Source of the DNA: Rhodosorus marinus
Lineage: Eukaryota > Rhodophyta > Stylonematophyceae > Stylonematales > Stylonemataceae
Assembly (NCBI GenBank): GCA_029953675.1
Contig: JAMWBK010000013.1
Coordinates: 62,001 to 126,000 of the forward strand
Reading direction: 5' to 3'
Length of the DNA stretch: 64,000 bases
A model generated the notes under the pieces. The model was not told the DNA's origin. It saw only the letters and a list, made by a program, of their open reading frames with translations, and did not search any database. Shown here piece by piece: positions 38,940 to 48,688 of the stretch (within the stretch, counting starts at the first letter, position 1; every line of letters starts with the position of its first letter). Made by a program: the position numbers and the translations under genes.

Positions 38940-39325
38940 CGTCTTCGTTTATTCGGAGGCTAACTACCCTGAGAAGCGAGAGACAAGACGATGATGACGC
39001 GCGTCTAAAAACAGAGCAGCTTTTGAGCGCCACAGGGTCAAGGAAAGCTCCGTGAGCAGACTATCTAGACGCCCTGGGTCGTTGCGAAAGAGACCTCGCA
39101 GCCACGAGAACCCAAACTGTCTATCAAGCCAAAGCATTCAAATAAAGAGCAGGCCTGCAGCGATCTCGAGTTGCCTGGGGAGCGAAACGAACATGTTTTC
39201 CGCGAAGCCTGGTGCGCGGAACATGGCGGTTGGGAAGGCCAAAACTCTTGGGTTCTAATTCGTAGCAACGAAAGCCCGTAGAGAGTACTTTGTATTGCTG
39301 CTGATAACCAAGTAGTCACGCACTT
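38940..39325 (-). pseudogene. Divergent NLR-A-like C-terminal fragment
   Basis: The minus strand reads LFECFGLIDSLGSRG, then in another frame RLRGLFRNDPGRLDSLLTEL and SLTLWRSKAALFLDARHHRL. This matches IIECFGFMDSVGSRWLREL and what follows in NLR-A. The tail, inverted, reads GTTAGCCTCCGAATAAACGA, a variant of the NLR-A end. Confidence 0.7.
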
Positions 39326-40370
39326 GTGACTCCCCGTTCTATGTCCGAGGACACCTGCCCATAGGTTCGAAGTCTTTTTCGATTAACCGGGCATATCAAT
39401 CTCTTCCTAGCCGAGTGAGAACACGAGCGTTGATGATGCCAGCTCAGTCTGTGCTCGGTTCTCGTGCACGAGTATGACGACAGATCATCAACTTTGTAAA
39501 AAAGAAGAGAGAAACACTGCGCTCAATGTTCCGTTCAGAAGTGAGATACTATCGCCGACGTCGGCTAGTCTGTGGGTAAGTGGTCCGAGCTCTTCAAGCC
39601 CAACGACAGAATCAGATGCACTGGTGTTGAGGAATAATTGTCAAACACCAATGACAGAATCCAGGAAGCGTACAGAAACCCTCCCGAGAGTGGACCTGAA
39701 TAGACAACTATCGCGTGGTACAGTTCCGCTTGGCGATCCTTGTCATGGGTAAGGATGGCAGTGTACCCTCATCATCCACTATGGGGTCTCCTCTCCCTAG
39801 ACTAGATTGCTTTTCGGCGCTAAACTCGGTAGGTGTTCGTCCCGTAAAGAGCGGTTCAACTCGCGCGTTAAGGGATCTCATACCATGTCCCACATAGCGA
39901 AGTTCCAGTGTACACCACCAGCTATAGAGCCCCCAGCGTCTTCGGGCTGATAAAGGTGAAGGGTTTCCCGTGCGCTTTGGCAGAAGGCTAACCGGTCCCA
40001 AGAGGTTCACAACGGTCCTTGAAAAACCTCATGAGCGTGGATCAATTCGAGTGGATAGAAGAATACGCTTCTGGAAAAGCTTCTACGGGCAATAATTCTT
40101 CGTCTTTAGTAGTTTTCATTCCATGAGAACGTTCACACGATCATCTTATCGGTCTCGAAGCCGATGCTCTCGTGACTATCTGGCCGGGCTTTTGGAGCAG
40201 ATTTGCATTGATACAGATTTGCATTGATACACGTCCCGGTAGCCGATCTTTCTTGGAAATTAAGGAGCCGGGTTGCCGGGAACCTAAGGTTAACATAACC
40301 GTGACTGTAGGGGCAACCACAGACACAACCCACGCCCTAAAGATCTCAGTAACTCAGGGGGTGCGGAAAG
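39326..40370. other. No recognised gene
   Basis: Open frames at 39474-39752 (plus), 39708-40010 (minus) and 40172-40627 (plus) have no domain; the last is antisense to QCR10. CAGATTTGCATTGATA is duplicated in tandem at 40198-40228. Confidence 0.4.
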
Positions 40371-40371
40371 A

Positions 40372-40704
40372 CTATTCTTCAGCCGGAGGTCCGCTAAACT
40401 GGGATCTAATCCAGTCCCAGGGTTCTAAAGCACAATTCGAACAAGGTGGAAATTTTTTACACGTCAGGGCCTTTTCTCAAAACTTCGTAGAGAAAAAGAC
40501 GGAGGCGGGAAAACCTTGGTTTCTAAACCACTTACCAGCCACCCACAAAACCGCCGCTCCAACCGCGATTCCCCATCTTCCAGCCGCGGCAAACTCCGGG
40601 GCGCCAACAAAAGGCTCCAGCCCCTGAATTCCTTTCAGATACCAAGGCGGTGTACTCCTCTCATAAAGGGAAGATCTAATCGCCCTCCTCAACGCAACCG
40701 ACAT
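40372..40704 (-). CDS. QCR10: Mitochondrial complex III subunit 10 (QCR10-like), 73 residues
   Basis: Exon 1 is 40704-40536 and exon 2 is 40424-40372, with a 111-base GTAAGT...TTTAG intron. The product starts MSVALRRAIRSSLYERSTP. It has one membrane segment in AAAGRWGIAVGAAVLWVAEP and finishes with DWIRSQFSGPPAEE. Land-plant QCR10 has the same order: Ala-rich WGIAAAAG, a membrane helix, QPFDWIKK and an acidic PP-EE end. It is an accessory single-span subunit of the cytochrome bc1 complex of the inner mitochondrial membrane. The N-terminus is slightly longer than in plants and positively charged. The second exon was found by phase-matched continuation of this pattern. A TATA-like box (40926-40932) lies about 225 bases upstream, with a G-rich sense strand between. 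Confidence 0.8.
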
Positions 40705-40935
40705 ACTTTCCTCTCAAAATAGCCAAACCAACCTCTCCCACCCCTCCCTCCACAAGGCTCTCCAAACCAATCTACTACTCTGTCTCCCAAACCAAACAAA
40801 AATGAACTATACTTTTGCCCACCCAACCCCTCCCCCCCTCTTTTCCTCCCCGTCGCCCACTTCCAAAACACCTCTCCCCACCTTCCCCTTCCCCGCTCCT
40901 CCCCAGCTCCCTTTCCCCTCTCTCTCTTTATACCC
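40705..40935 (-). promoter_or_regulatory. G-rich promoter/leader of QCR10 with TATA box
   Basis: The sense (minus) strand is strongly G/A rich from 40720 to 40925 and begins with GGGTATAAAGAG (TATA at 40926-40932). Confidence 0.5.
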
Positions 40936-40989
40936 AAACGTCGATCCCGAGAGAGAGGCCCACACCCGGCCACCCACCAAAACCTCTCG

Positions 40990-41480
40990 TTGATCGTAAA
41001 TTTAATACTTATAATAACGATATATATTGTAAACATTCTAATTATGAAAATACATAATATATAGTACTATATATACTATATAATTTATTGATAGGATGGT
41101 ACCGATCTTGGACCGTCTATTTGATACTTATAATATCTATATATTCATCGTGTAAACATGATAGACATGAAAAACTAATAAATAATACTATATATACTCT
41201 ACAATTGGTGGATCGAACCGTTCTGAAATCAGTGACCGTCTATTTTATACTTGTAATATCCATCAATACATTGTAAAAATATCAAATATATGTAATATAT
41301 AGAATTTATACTGTATATACTTTATATTTTGTGGATCGAGAGGTTGTGAATCAGAGACCGTATATTCTCTACTTGTAATATCTATGACTGCATCGCAAAT
41401 ATAGAGATAACTTGAAATGGTAAGATTTAATACTATATATACTCTATAGTTCACGGATCGAAATGGAATTGGTGTTGTCC
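40990..41480 (+). repeat. AT-rich tandem repeat, about 123-base unit, four copies
   Basis: Each unit contains a variant of ACCGTCTATTTTATACTTGT followed by AATATC and ATACTATATATACTCTA; unit starts lie near 40990, 41110, 41235 and 41358. Units are about 70-80 percent alike. No coding potential. Confidence 0.8.
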
Positions 41481-41768
41481 CACTACCCTGAAGCATTTTG
41501 TACAACTGAAGCTTCGGACGAGCGGGGTTCGTAAGTACGGCTTTCGAGTTAGCTCAGAACCATTGACCATGTCAACAGCTCAATTATAGAGAGCTCTTTA
41601 GGACCCCTTAAAGCCCTAAAGGGCTGAGTGTCCAAGGTCAGCAAGAGCTTTTTCAAGCCGGATCCGTGTGATCTTCTGCTGCTGCTCTGAGGCGGTCGTC
41701 AACTTTGCATGAGAAACGACCATCGAAAGAGTGAGTTGGACAAATAAAATCCGCACTGGAACACACGC

Positions 41769-42402
41769 TCAAAGCTCGCACAATCGTACCTCGACTTCCC
41801 TCGTCCTTTCAGTTCTTCGTACGAGCTCATCGTAGATCACTTCCCCCGTTTTACCGGTTGCGGAGGTGAGAAATCGAAAGCCGAACGTGACTTCATACTT
41901 GAGATTGGCCTCGCGCAATTGGTCTGGAGACACACCATGCCCAAGACCTGACTGCTCTCCCTTGCTCCATTTGGCGAACCTGCCGCCTGATGTGTCCGTA
42001 AATAGTAGAGATGGTTACACTTCTGCGTTCAGAGCGCTTCACTATGCGGCCCAAGTCGAGCAGCGACCTTACCGCCACCCTTTCCTTCACCAATCCGTGG
42101 ATGTGCTTGGAAAGCCTCGATCATCTGGGATTCTGAAAGGGTCCCCCACTCCGCTTCTGCCGCCTCGAAGAGGGATTCTCTGGAACTATAAGGACGTCCT
42201 CCTGTCATCCTCTCTGCGAACTGATCTGTTCATCCACCAGCACGGCATAGAAGCGAATCGACTTCAGTCTGTCCAGTTTACTCGCAAGGAAAAAACACCA
42301 TTGAGCGGGGAGGGAAGAAAACCTACCACTGGAGCAGCAAGCAAAGACGATCTCTTTGCATTCCTTAAACTCCAAAACGTTAAACCTCTGAACTGACGAC
42401 AT
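41769..42402 (-). CDS. URAD: OHCU decarboxylase (urate degradation), 148 residues
   Basis: Three exons: 42402-42327, 42225-42073 and 41986-41769. The product reads FNVLEFKECKEIVFACCSSG, GGRPYSSRESLFEAAEAEWG, then EAFQAHPRIGEGKGGGGRFA, KWSKGEQSGL, EANLKYEVTFGFRFL and a basic end. These are the conserved blocks of 2-oxo-4-hydroxy-4-carboxy-5-ureidoimidazoline decarboxylases: RPF, the HPRIG motif with the catalytic His, WSxxEQ, and NxxYxxxFGFxF. The enzyme takes the second step from hydroxyisourate to S-allantoin, usually in peroxisomes. The C-terminus (VRLCEL) is not a classical peroxisomal signal. The frame stays open about 60 codons upstream of the chosen ATG, so a longer N-terminus is possible. 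Here the enzyme is not fused to transthyretin-like hydrolase as in land plants. Confidence 0.85.
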
Positions 42403-43594
42403 CAGGACAAATGAATTCGAGAAACGAGATCCGTAGCTTAGCTCCTCCCAGGTCAAAATTTTACTTTCGCTTCCAGATTCAGAGTCTTTATGCCCTTCGT
42501 CATTGCAACGGGCCAGGCCTATGTGAAACTGGTTCTCTCGTTGTTCCTCGAGGTCAACCAGAGAGTCTTTGAACATAGTCCGAACAAGACCCACTTGTCT
42601 CGTCGCTCTTCGTCTCCTTTCGTCAGAATGGGCTCCTCAGACAGTCCCCAGCAAGATGAAAGCCCCAGGTGCTGGTGTCACTCTCTGTCATAGCTCTGCC
42701 TAAGGGCAAGGCTGCTCTTCCGGTGTTATCTTGGTTGGTCACATCGACCTGTCAAACTAATGATTAGCTTCCAGACGACAAGTTGGGATATTGTTTGACC
42801 AAGCAATGATCGTCAGGCGGGTCGCGCCGACTACCAGCATCAGCTCGTTTGGCGTGTTTTCCCTTTTTGTAGCGGTGCGATAGTGGCAATGGGAGGATAT
42901 CTTCGTGCAGGGAGAGCAATAGGTGAGTTTGTAGAAACTACTGGGAAAGATCGTTAAAGGGAAGACGTTAAAAATATCCACTACGAAAAACCCGAAGAAC
43001 GGAAGTAACAAGAAGACTTATTTTCTGGGAATTTCACTCGCAGCGGGCATTCCTCACAACTCGAGAAAATCTAGATGAGAAGCGACGGGGGCTTTGTGAC
43101 GAGGGAAGCAATCGACTTCTCAACCATTCCCTGTGGGAAACAGACGGGAAGACAATCAGACGGGCAACAAGAACCGTTTTCAACGCTGGCAACCCTTTTT
43201 TGCTGCGCCATTTGCAAGACAGCCAGAGATACAGAAGTCTCATGCCTTTCAAAAAATTGATTAGATTTTTGTCAGATTAGTACCTCGGCCTTGAGATCAC
43301 CACCATAGCAGTGGGTCTTCCCATTCTTCCCAACCCCCAAACCCTCATTGAAACCAGCCCAGCTGTCCCAATTTAATCATTGCTCAAAGTCGAATAGTTT
43401 CACATAAACGGTAATAAATTACTAATTTTGAATACACAGATACTCAGATCTTGATTGAATTAAAAAATATTTTTGGTAGATAATATTGAAATATAATATA
43501 ATTTACGATACTATGATATGCAAAATGGGATCAATATATGTAAATATTAATTTGAGACAGATGGAGACATGGAGAGGAAGGCCTTGGAAGAGGC
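42403..43594. other. Divergent intergenic region between OHCU decarboxylase and SPC12
   Basis: On the minus strand 42594-42403 is open and in frame with the OHCU decarboxylase (MFKDSLVDLEEQRENQ); it may be coding or leader. A small minus frame at about 43213-43073 (MAQQKRVASVENGSC) is unassigned. 43380-43530 is AT-rich. Confidence 0.4.
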
Positions 43595-43602
43595 TATATA
43601 AG
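43595..43602 (+). promoter_or_regulatory. TATA box of SPC12
   Basis: TATATAAG stands 94-101 bases before the ATG at 43696. Confidence 0.6.
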
Positions 43603-43695
43603 TATTGATGAGGAAGAAGACAGGGAATGCCAGAAGAATACGAACCGTTGGAATTTTGGGCTTTTGGTTTTCTAGAAGATAGTTCTAATATAAGT

Positions 43696-44270
43696 ATGGA
43701 TCTTAAAGGACAGCAGCGTTCTGAGCGGTACTTTGTAATCCTGATGACGGCGGTGACGGTAAGGACGGTTGGCTGAGGCAAGAAGACGTTGGAAAGAGAG
43801 AGAGAAAGGGGGGGCGGGGTGGTTCGATCGCGGTGCTTTTGTTGATGGAAGATGAACTGATCTGAGCTGCCTTGTCATTTTTTTGTTGTGTGTTTGTTTT
43901 GCATAGGCAGTTGCTTTCCTTGCTGGTTATGTTGTACAGGACCTGCGTATCTCCATGGCCGTGTTCACTGGTGGTGTTGTTGTTGGATTCATTGTAAGTG
44001 ATTTGTGAAACAAGACGAATTGGGCTTTATCGCTTTCCCAAACTTTTTTTTTGAGCTGAAAATTTTGATCCTCCTGGATTGGACTTGCGATAGGTGAGTA
44101 TGCCGAACTGGCCGATTTACAAAGTGGACCCGCTGGTCTGGGCGAAAGCAGAACCTCCCGTCTCAGAGCATTCAGACGCTACTTCTGAAACCTCAAGTAC
44201 GACAGCCAAAACTCCAAGGAAGAAGGCGCCAGTCTCTGGCACACCAATGAAGCTTCGATCGCGTGGTTGA
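43696..44270 (+). CDS. SPCS1: Signal peptidase complex subunit 1 (SPC12), 108 residues
   Basis: Exons 43696-43758, 43907-43993 and 44094-44270; introns of 148 and 100 bases, all in phase 0. The product begins MDLKGQQRSERYFVILMTA, has two membrane helices (VAFLAGYVV and ISMAVFTGGVVVGFI) and the block VSMPNWPIYKVDPLVWAKAE. Animal and yeast SPC12 start MDxKGQ and have P-P-WPIYRxxPLxW at the same place. It is the small double-spanning subunit of the ER signal peptidase complex and helps protect membrane helices from cleavage. A Ser/Thr- and Lys-rich tail of about 35 residues after this block extends beyond the animal form and should be cytosolic. Confidence 0.88.
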
Positions 44271-45051
44271 GCATTAGCTACCTAAAAAACCCCTTCGCTC
44301 GATTTTTTTCGCAAGATCGTAATTGTTTTTACGGTTTCTAGAGAGCACTCCCTCCGGAGAGTATGGTACCTGCTTCCCGCTCGTGGGTGGAGGCTCCATT
44401 GCGCTCAAACGGCGTTCTGGAAAGGTGGTGGAGCAACCGGCACTGTTGATACAAAACGTCGGCCGCCAAACAAGAAAAACAAGCCACATGAGAACAACCC
44501 AACCGTTTTCCGTTCTCCAAACCTGACATACTGCCTAGATCATTCACACCGCCAGCGCCGATGCTAACTCACTGCTGCTTCCGAGAATGCAGTTGAAGGG
44601 TACGCATTGCCCTATAGCACTGTAGACCGGACTACAAAAGTGCTCCCAATCATCGTTGAGCATCACGTGGGTGTCGCCGCTTCTTCAAGGAAACTTGATT
44701 CGAGTCGTTCCGTCACCACTGCAAATAGATTGAATGTGCGCACTAAAACCACGGAACTCCATACCCCAGCGAGGGAGGCAACCAGGAGATGAATGGTGCA
44801 GCTCCGTCCTCGAGGACCTCTCACCTTGGCCTCAATCGGTCAAAGCCTAGACCATGTATTCCTATCACAGAGTGGCACTCACGGTGATATGATTCGTACG
44901 ATGTCAGCTTCTCCAGAACCAAATTTTGGGCGCCTGTCGTCAGTCGCGCTCTTGATGAATTGACTCCCGCACCCCCTCCCCCCCCCAACCACCAAAAAAG
45001 TAAAGGCAGTGGACTTGGCTTTCATGCAGCAAAAAAAGACTTCGTCTTCGG
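44271..45051. other. Intergenic, convergent ends
   Basis: No supported gene. Small open frames at 44323-44547 and 44607-44792 show no domain. A C run (44965-44985) lies near the kinase 3' end. Confidence 0.4.
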
Positions 45052-46771
45052 CTACTTGATGACTGCCCCCACTGATGCACTTGGTTCTGCACTCATCGTT
45101 TTGAGCCACAACGACTCCAACGCCTCCTTTGCTGTGATTCTATGAACAGGATCTGGGTTGAGCATCCGCCGTAACAGATCCATGCATGGAGGAGAAACAT
45201 GCGACCAGTTCCTAGAAGACGGAGCCGGTGTTGTCTCAACTTGAGTCTTCACAATTGAGCTCTTGAAGAAGAACCGCCCGCCGACGACTTACGTTTCCTC
45301 AAACACTACCTGACCAGAAGTAGATTGAATCTTCTTCAAAAGAGTTTCCTTGCTTCGCGACGTGAATGGGAATTCTCCCGACAACATGTTGTAGAGTACG
45401 ATACCCGCTGACCATATGTCTACCTCAGGTCCGTACGTTCGGCCCATGGCGATCTGGTCAGGGTTAAGTCAGAGTCGGGGGTTAACGTTAGTCTTGGGTT
45501 AGGAGGCGTGCGAGCGACTTGGCGCAGGACAGTTCTGGTGGGCCCGCACCTCGGGAGCGGCGAAGAGAGCACTTCCGAGCTGTTCATGAACATGTTCCTC
45601 AGGCCTCTCCATCACATGTGCAAGTCCGAAATCAGTGAGTTTCATGACGGTTGGCCACTCCCTGCGTTCGGCCAGAAGGTTTTCAGGTTTAACGTCGCGG
45701 TGGATCACGCCGTTCTCTTGAAGACAGTCGAGCGCTTGAAGAAGATCGCGCATCACCATCGCCGCTTTCTGCCGCGACAGGACGGACGTGAACGGAGTTC
45801 GTCAGAGCTGTTGCGAAGCATATTCGCTATACAAGGAGAGTCCCCCAAACCTCTTCTGAAAGTCTCTTCTCCTCTTTTAAAACGTCCGAGAGTAGACAGC
45901 CTCCTCGCATGTACTCGGTCACTACCACCAGTTCCTTCACGGACTCGAACACGTCCAATCTAAGCACCGGAAAGCGCGAAGAGGAAACTAGAATTAGGAA
46001 TGAAGCCGATCCGGTTGCCTCGTATGCTAGTCAGCCAGAGCCTGTCTGGACGAGACCTGACCCGTTGTGATGATGACAGCGACGTACATTCTCACGATTT
46101 TGCTGCAGCGGATCTCTCGGTTAAGAAATGCGAGTTCCCTCTCAATTGCCGCGTTCCTCTCGCCCTTCTTTGAGCGCTTCTCAAGCCGCTTTACTGCGAC
46201 TTGATAGGAGTCCCGCTTGTCGATACCGAGCCAGACTTGTCCGTACGATCCTCTTCCGATACTTCTTCCCGTGTTATAGAATCGATCGAAGCTCTGAAGA
46301 AAGGCGGAGCGCTTTCGGGTGGTGAGTCACAATCGTCGTAGAGGATAACAGGTGCCTTTTGAACCGTCTCTTTAACCTATTCGTACTCTTTGCGAACCCT
46401 TCCGAAGCTTCGCCGTCCACGCCTCGAAGGACTCCCTTGTTGGTGGGTAGAGATCAACTGCTCGGCCATCTCGAAGCTGAAGCTGGATGCGTTTCAGATC
46501 CAAATTGCTATTGACATTGCTGCCTAGAATACTCCTAGACCAGATTTCTGGGTGGACCTATCCGAGAAAGGAGAAACCAGCTTTGACAAACGTGAAACAG
46601 GATCTGGAGAAAAGGGACTCTTGCTGTGGTTCTCACCTTGGATCGCTTTTTGTAGAGAACTGAGTCACGGAGGATGAAGTATCTGCTCTTACCAGACGAT
46701 TTATCAGTTATTAAATCCCCACTGATTAACGGAGACTCTCCATGTCGATAGATAACCTCCCCATCACCCAT
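45052..46771 (-). CDS. Protein kinase with N-terminal PH domain, 386 residues
   Basis: Seven exons: 46771-46637, 46557-46387, 46293-46088, 45959-45851, 45768-45550, 45453-45293 and 45211-45052. Residues 1-98 form a pleckstrin-homology domain (KSSGKSRYFILRDSVLYKKR; ESFEAWTAKLRK, with the invariant Trp). The kinase domain follows: GRGSYGQVWLG (Gly loop), VAVKRLEK (Lys), HRDVKPENLL (catalytic loop), LTDFGLA (DFG), FAAPE and DIWSAGIVLYNMLSGEFPF. It ends HRITAKEALESLW and about 20 further residues. All catalytic residues are present, so it should be an active Ser/Thr kinase. Kinase-domain motifs are nearest the CaMK type; there is no AGC tail, so it is not Akt. The PH domain suggests recruitment to phosphoinositide membranes. 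The start at 46771 begins the PH domain directly. Confidence 0.85.
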
Positions 46772-48282
46772 TTTCTCAGACCAACTCTGCCACCTACAAG
46801 TCCATCCCCATCCACCTCCGCTGTCAACAGGAGTTTCTATTAAAGTGCTTCCGAAAACGAAGGATTCGTCTAGCCCGACAAACTCAAAATCCGAAATCGA
46901 CGAAACTCGACTTAAAAACGAGGAATAAGAATCTATGTAGTTTGAATGGAATCAAAGCATACCGAAACTTCGTAATTGGATGGAAAATTGAGTATTCTCA
47001 TATCTATTGAAATCGTTGGAATCCATAATACTAACCAGGGTTTCAGCTGAACAGGAGAAATCGACGAAATCGATATTAAAAAACAGAGATGCGTGAGAAT
47101 GGAAATTCCACGCACTTGGTATTAAGAATACGGATTTGGGCCTGGTTCCAGAAATCCTCGAAACGTATACTAAAAACTATGATTAGGAGTTAAGTTTCGC
47201 CAAAATCATCGAAATTGATATCAAAAACGACTATTCCTGGTTGTAGTCGATCCTACACCTGAGCTGACGTCCTGGAGCTGGACGTTGCCGATGGTGAGAT
47301 GAAGACGCGACGACCAAGATGAGAATTTTGACCCTTGTTGTCGTCAACGATCTTCTGCTTTTCATGTTCGTGGACGTTGACGAGGAAGAAGCAGTTTGCA
47401 TGCCCGATTCAGAAAATCACTGATAGTGGCGGGAAAACCGACGATTTGGGATTTAAGGAAAGAGAAATCCTCGAAATTGGTATTAGAAAAGAAGATTTTG
47501 GACGAGGAGGTTGAAAAAGGAGCAGCTGACATACTCATCCAAAGATATCGTCGAAATTGACATTGAAAGCGATGATTTGTCAACTCGTTACATCCAAATC
47601 GACGAAATTGGTCATAAAAACGAGGATTTTTAGTTTCGTGATGGTCAACGGTGAAGGAGTGGGTTTGGGGTTTTGAGGCGGAAGAGAGCTTTTCTCAACA
47701 AGCTGAGGATTTGCAGTGAGAGACTGAAAAAGAGCGACATCCTAACCCTTGTTGTTGTAGGCGATCATCTGCTTCTTCTCGTGTACGTGAACTTTGACGA
47801 GGAAGAAGCAGTTGACAAACCGATTCTGAAATCCATACCAGTCCAGAAATCGTCGAAACTGACATTGAAAACGATGATTTGTCTACTCGCGAAGAACCAG
47901 ATCGACGAAATTGGTAATAAAAACACGGATTTCTAGTCTCGTGGAGGTCAACGAGGACGATTAGAACTTCTGCTTGAAATTTTGAGGAAGAAGAGCTTAT
48001 CTCCATAAGCGGAGGATTTACGGTCAGAGATTGAGGAAGAGGATGGATGTGATAGAGGAAAGCAGAAGGTTTTTAGTTTTTCGTGTTGGGGTCAAAGAGA
48101 AATCAACCGTCAGTTGAAACTTTGTGGTGTTTGGAAGAAAACGACTAGGATTGATCTCCTTGACTAGGTGTTGGGGTCGATCTCAGGACTCGAAGGCCGG
48201 GGGGGGGGGGATGGCGATGGCGTAGCTGAGCTGAAGAAATTGAAGATTATCGTTTGGTTGGGGAGAAAGGTGGGAGACTTTG
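46772..48282. repeat. Intergenic region with degenerate array of a 35-40-base motif
   Basis: Between 46860 and 47940 about ten copies of a motif like AATCGWCGAAATTGRTATTA followed by AAAACGAKGATTT occur at irregular spacing (for example 46886, 47055, 47200, 47460, 47540, 47590, 47845, 47895). A longer direct repeat includes the GACGAGGAAGAAGCAGTT word at 47377 and 47797. Short open frames in it have no domain. Confidence 0.65.
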
Positions 48283-48688
48283 TATAAATTATTCGTGGTT
48301 GGGAGCAGGACTGAGCACAAGGGTTTCTGAGGGACTTTTTTGGGGGGGGAGGGAGTTTATGGTGGGGAGAGAGAGAAGGAGAGAGAGTGAAGAGAAGAAA
48401 ACTCCTTTTCAGAGGTGAGGATTGGGAAGAGGAAACCGAAAATTCACCCAAACTTCTGACCAAGATAAGAATATTTCGTCCTTTTTGGGGGGAGGAAAAG
48501 GCGGGCTTGTTTGGAGAGTGAAGAGCCCCTCCTGAATGGAAAGATGGATCGTGAACCGTGAAGAGTAGTGAACAAGAGAGAGAGAGAGGCAAAGGTTTGG
48601 GATTTTTTTGAGACGGTTTCGGAGGAGGATTGTAAGTGATCTTTAGTGATCTGGGAGATTTAGATAGGAGGTCGTCGTCTGGGAAAAG
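48283..48688 (+). promoter_or_regulatory. TATA box and purine-rich leader of bS18m gene
   Basis: TATAAAT at 48283-48289 is followed by about 330 bases rich in G and A on the sense strand up to the ATG at 48689. Confidence 0.45.

Noticed and set aside
40172-40627. 151-codon plus-strand open frame
   Set aside because: Overlaps QCR10 in antisense and has no domain.
41000-41480. CRISPR array
   Set aside because: The repeats are 123-base AT-rich tandem units without short spacers, in a eukaryotic genome.
41866-42396. 176-codon plus-strand open frame
   Set aside because: Antisense to OHCU decarboxylase, whose conserved HPRIG and EQSG blocks are on the other strand.
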